NCBI GenBank assembly: GCA_031283825.1
Contig: JAITAZ010000281.1
Span: forward strand, 1-7,182
Origin: Planctomycetaceae bacterium
GTDB lineage: Bacteria > Planctomycetota > Planctomycetia > Pirellulales > Thermoguttaceae
DNA: 7,182 nt
Reading direction: 5' to 3'
The notes under the pieces are model-generated. The model saw only the letters and a list, made by a program, of their open reading frames with translations, ran no database searches and was not told the DNA's origin. Position numbers and translations under genes: made by a program. Positions 6,701-7,182 of this stretch are shown here, one piece after another. Within the stretch, counting starts at the first letter, position 1; the number at the start of each line of letters is the position of its first letter.

Positions 6701-7182
6701 CAAGTTCGTCCTCCGTCTTTGGTTATGAATATACCTGACGGGCAATGTTCGGAGGATTCGCCGATGATTATTCCGCGAAGGTGGTCGAACATTTTGACGC
6801 GATGAAAGAATGGCGTAGATTTAATTGAGTGGGTATTCCAATTTTTTCCTCCATTAAATGTAACGAAAATTATTCCTTTACTTTGGTTGGAGTGCGGCAA
6901 TCTGTATCCTCCGACGGCGATACCGAGTTGTTCGTTTATGAACCAGACGCTTTTAAGAGTGCATGAGATTGGCGTTTGTTGTAATTCCCAAGATTTTCCG
7001 CCGTCGTTTGTGTGCCAGACGATTCCGCGATCACCGACTGCCCAACCGGATAGCGAGTTGACAAAAAAGGCGTCGTTGATTCGGGCGTCGTTGATTAATT
7101 CGTCGCAGGGGAGAGGTTGTCGGTTTGGCGAATTGCTCCAGTTTGGGTTGAAGTTCATGTTGAGCGGATCACGCGGATCGCC
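3754..7182 (-). CDS. Large Ycf48-like propeller / PIG-L-like / TPR / CBM9-like protein (5' end beyond window)
   Basis: The frame runs from the stop at 3754 through an ATG at 7158 (1134 residues) and stays open to the window edge. That ATG has no ribosome-binding site and is not followed by a signal peptide, so the real start probably lies outside; residue numbers below count from it. Residues 24-345 form a Ycf48/BNR-type beta-propeller with about seven GWAVG...GG.(S/T)W blades (38, 79, 129, 175, 224, 271, 313); blade four lacks the NGG-W half. Residues about 341-600 resemble PIG-L/LmbE N-deacetylases in layout (RLAILGVFGKTSEKI, IRQWQPDIIIS, GDSAGE...SHG), but the zinc-binding HPDD and HxxH motifs are absent. 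Residues about 655-890 are helical and TPR-like. Residues about 945-1134 look like a CBM9/DOMON sandwich (YDSHHLYIGIR, DRVEILLDVDRD, WYIEMAISLDTL, WGIGIRRI), a fold that often binds sugars or heme. An extracytoplasmic binding or assembly role is inferred, with no catalysis expected. Confidence 0.87.
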   Translation of the reverse strand, partial: GDPRDPLNMNFNPNWSNSPNRQPLPCDELINDARINDAFFVNSLSGWAVGDRGIVWHTNDGGKSWELQQTPISCTLKSVWFINEQLGIAVGGYRLPHSNQSKGIIFVTFNGGKNWNTHSIKSTPFFHRVKMFDHLRGIIIGESSEHCPSGIFITKDGGRTWTSHQSDKTNGWLHADFIDEKTGIGIDTQNKIYSTNCNTQIRLPKKQLPNHNNTQFNCIKFTTTTTQNSINGWLVGTNGVILTTTDNGLNWITSAGKLPVGDEIINLNLNTIETIDNNVWAAGSPGTFIYHSADAGKTWKASPSGVNSTIRKIFFVDKLNGWAVGDLGVILATSNGGVTWTTQQIGAKRLAILGVFGKTSEKIPFEVFAQLCANQGYVGGATFVFRDNMKPNNATHNENFIGIDTAHEAMLRVGVGTTSELTAVQPPPDEIQTTYEQLIKQINNNAGEKSLEQIRRKLVCTIRQWQPDIIISTNINSSNINGSNINVTKNLARELTLREIIEAVTLAADPAIFPEQISQLGLSAWQVKKVHLALLDDTPENANGVGIAAGEINIRTAEPLHRLGDSAGETAYISHGLVEREWSPKPAVLGFATPYDKTATSANRDLMSGIESQIGISKRLTILDYSSNWIEVTRRFKKRQYTDKIIRDMIKNAQAKGKSPSEVRLVSHAEELTRKIDRDCAVQTLLEMGRRYHAVGDMDSAAEAYGIIVGQYADHPLAGHAISWTLQYHAAEETTWREFLKNYANAFIEPTINRDAEIHSIETNNFGYKNSEQNNFRYKNSTGGVIQASGTIQGKISPETDFLHSRINFSDDKFQTTIKRLFDLRLDKGLELAEYSRRNFPDLADNVRSRFSWAAMLRRRGFGHEAAKYYQVRGGESYDDVWSMRARAECKLWNGLNGIGIDSVTKNTSMQGDDFMLPSIVAVFTPHIPFLDGEFDNNPACEVQTWSKSKLYSLTPTKPRYRLEEFFDGKRFSSGCSRAKESILESKNFGTRAMFMYDSHHLYIGIRCPKVTGFTYPAIAERARLRDSNISDQDRVEILLDVDRDYSSYYSWVVDSRGWAVDSYFGDKTWNSDCYIARNEDKDAWYIEMAISLDTLSGNLPMSKTAWGIGIRRIVPGVGVECWNAENSLNLNEGLGFLIFAD
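4841..4900 (-). repeat. In-frame 30-bp tandem duplication inside the large gene
   Basis: Units 4841-4870 and 4871-4900 match at 24 of 30 positions. They encode the ten-residue repeat NNFGYKNSEQ / NNFRYKNS near residues 756-773, in the linker between the two TPR-like regions. Because the unit is a multiple of three the frame is kept. The place coincides with the change in strand composition within the gene. Confidence 0.75.
5722..5766 (-). repeat. In-frame 15-bp triplication encoding TNINS-SNING-SNINV
   Basis: Three five-residue units (residues 465-479) follow directly after the IRQWQPDIIIS strand. In active PIG-L enzymes this position leads into the HxDH metal-binding loop. The units are diverged at the DNA level but share the N-I-N core. 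It looks like slippage expansion in a loop that is no longer constrained. Confidence 0.6.

Overview
The window carries two long protein genes that converge on each other, with an AT-rich leader region upstream of the first and a palindrome-filled intergenic region between them. I recognise no tRNA, rRNA, CRISPR array, transposase or integrase. The sequence is AT-rich. The large secreted-type proteins, the weak Shine-Dalgarno signals, the long low-complexity linker, and the combination of a Ycf48-like propeller with a CBM9-like domain all suggest a low-GC member of the Planctomycetota. That assignment rests on protein style only.

Layout: 1-659 is non-coding, with a pyrimidine-rich tract, short direct repeats, a diverged ~60-75 bp duplication and candidate promoters. 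Positions 660-3137 (+) encode an 825-residue exported protein: an N-terminal signal or anchor, a ~225-residue Asn/Ser-rich disordered linker, a small domain with a BamE-like motif, and then TPR repeats. Positions 3138-3753 are a convergent intergenic region packed with inverted repeats: a 19-bp-arm hairpin, a 31-bp-arm composite palindrome, several copies of a CCGTGAACGGTTAC motif, and terminator-like hairpins facing both genes. Positions 3754-7182 (-) encode a protein of at least 1134 residues whose reading frame stays open to the window edge. It reads as a seven-blade Ycf48/BNR-like propeller, a domain that resembles PIG-L/LmbE deacetylases but lacks their zinc site, TPR-like helices, and a C-terminal CBM9/DOMON-like beta-sandwich.

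The two genes are convergent, so they are not an operon and nothing shows directly that they cooperate. Both look like envelope or extracytoplasmic scaffolding proteins built from interaction repeats. The most interesting items are the multi-domain architecture with an apparently dead deacetylase fold, the palindromic intergenic region with a repeat family that recurs near both ends of gene 1, and the reversal of coding-strand GC skew inside each gene.
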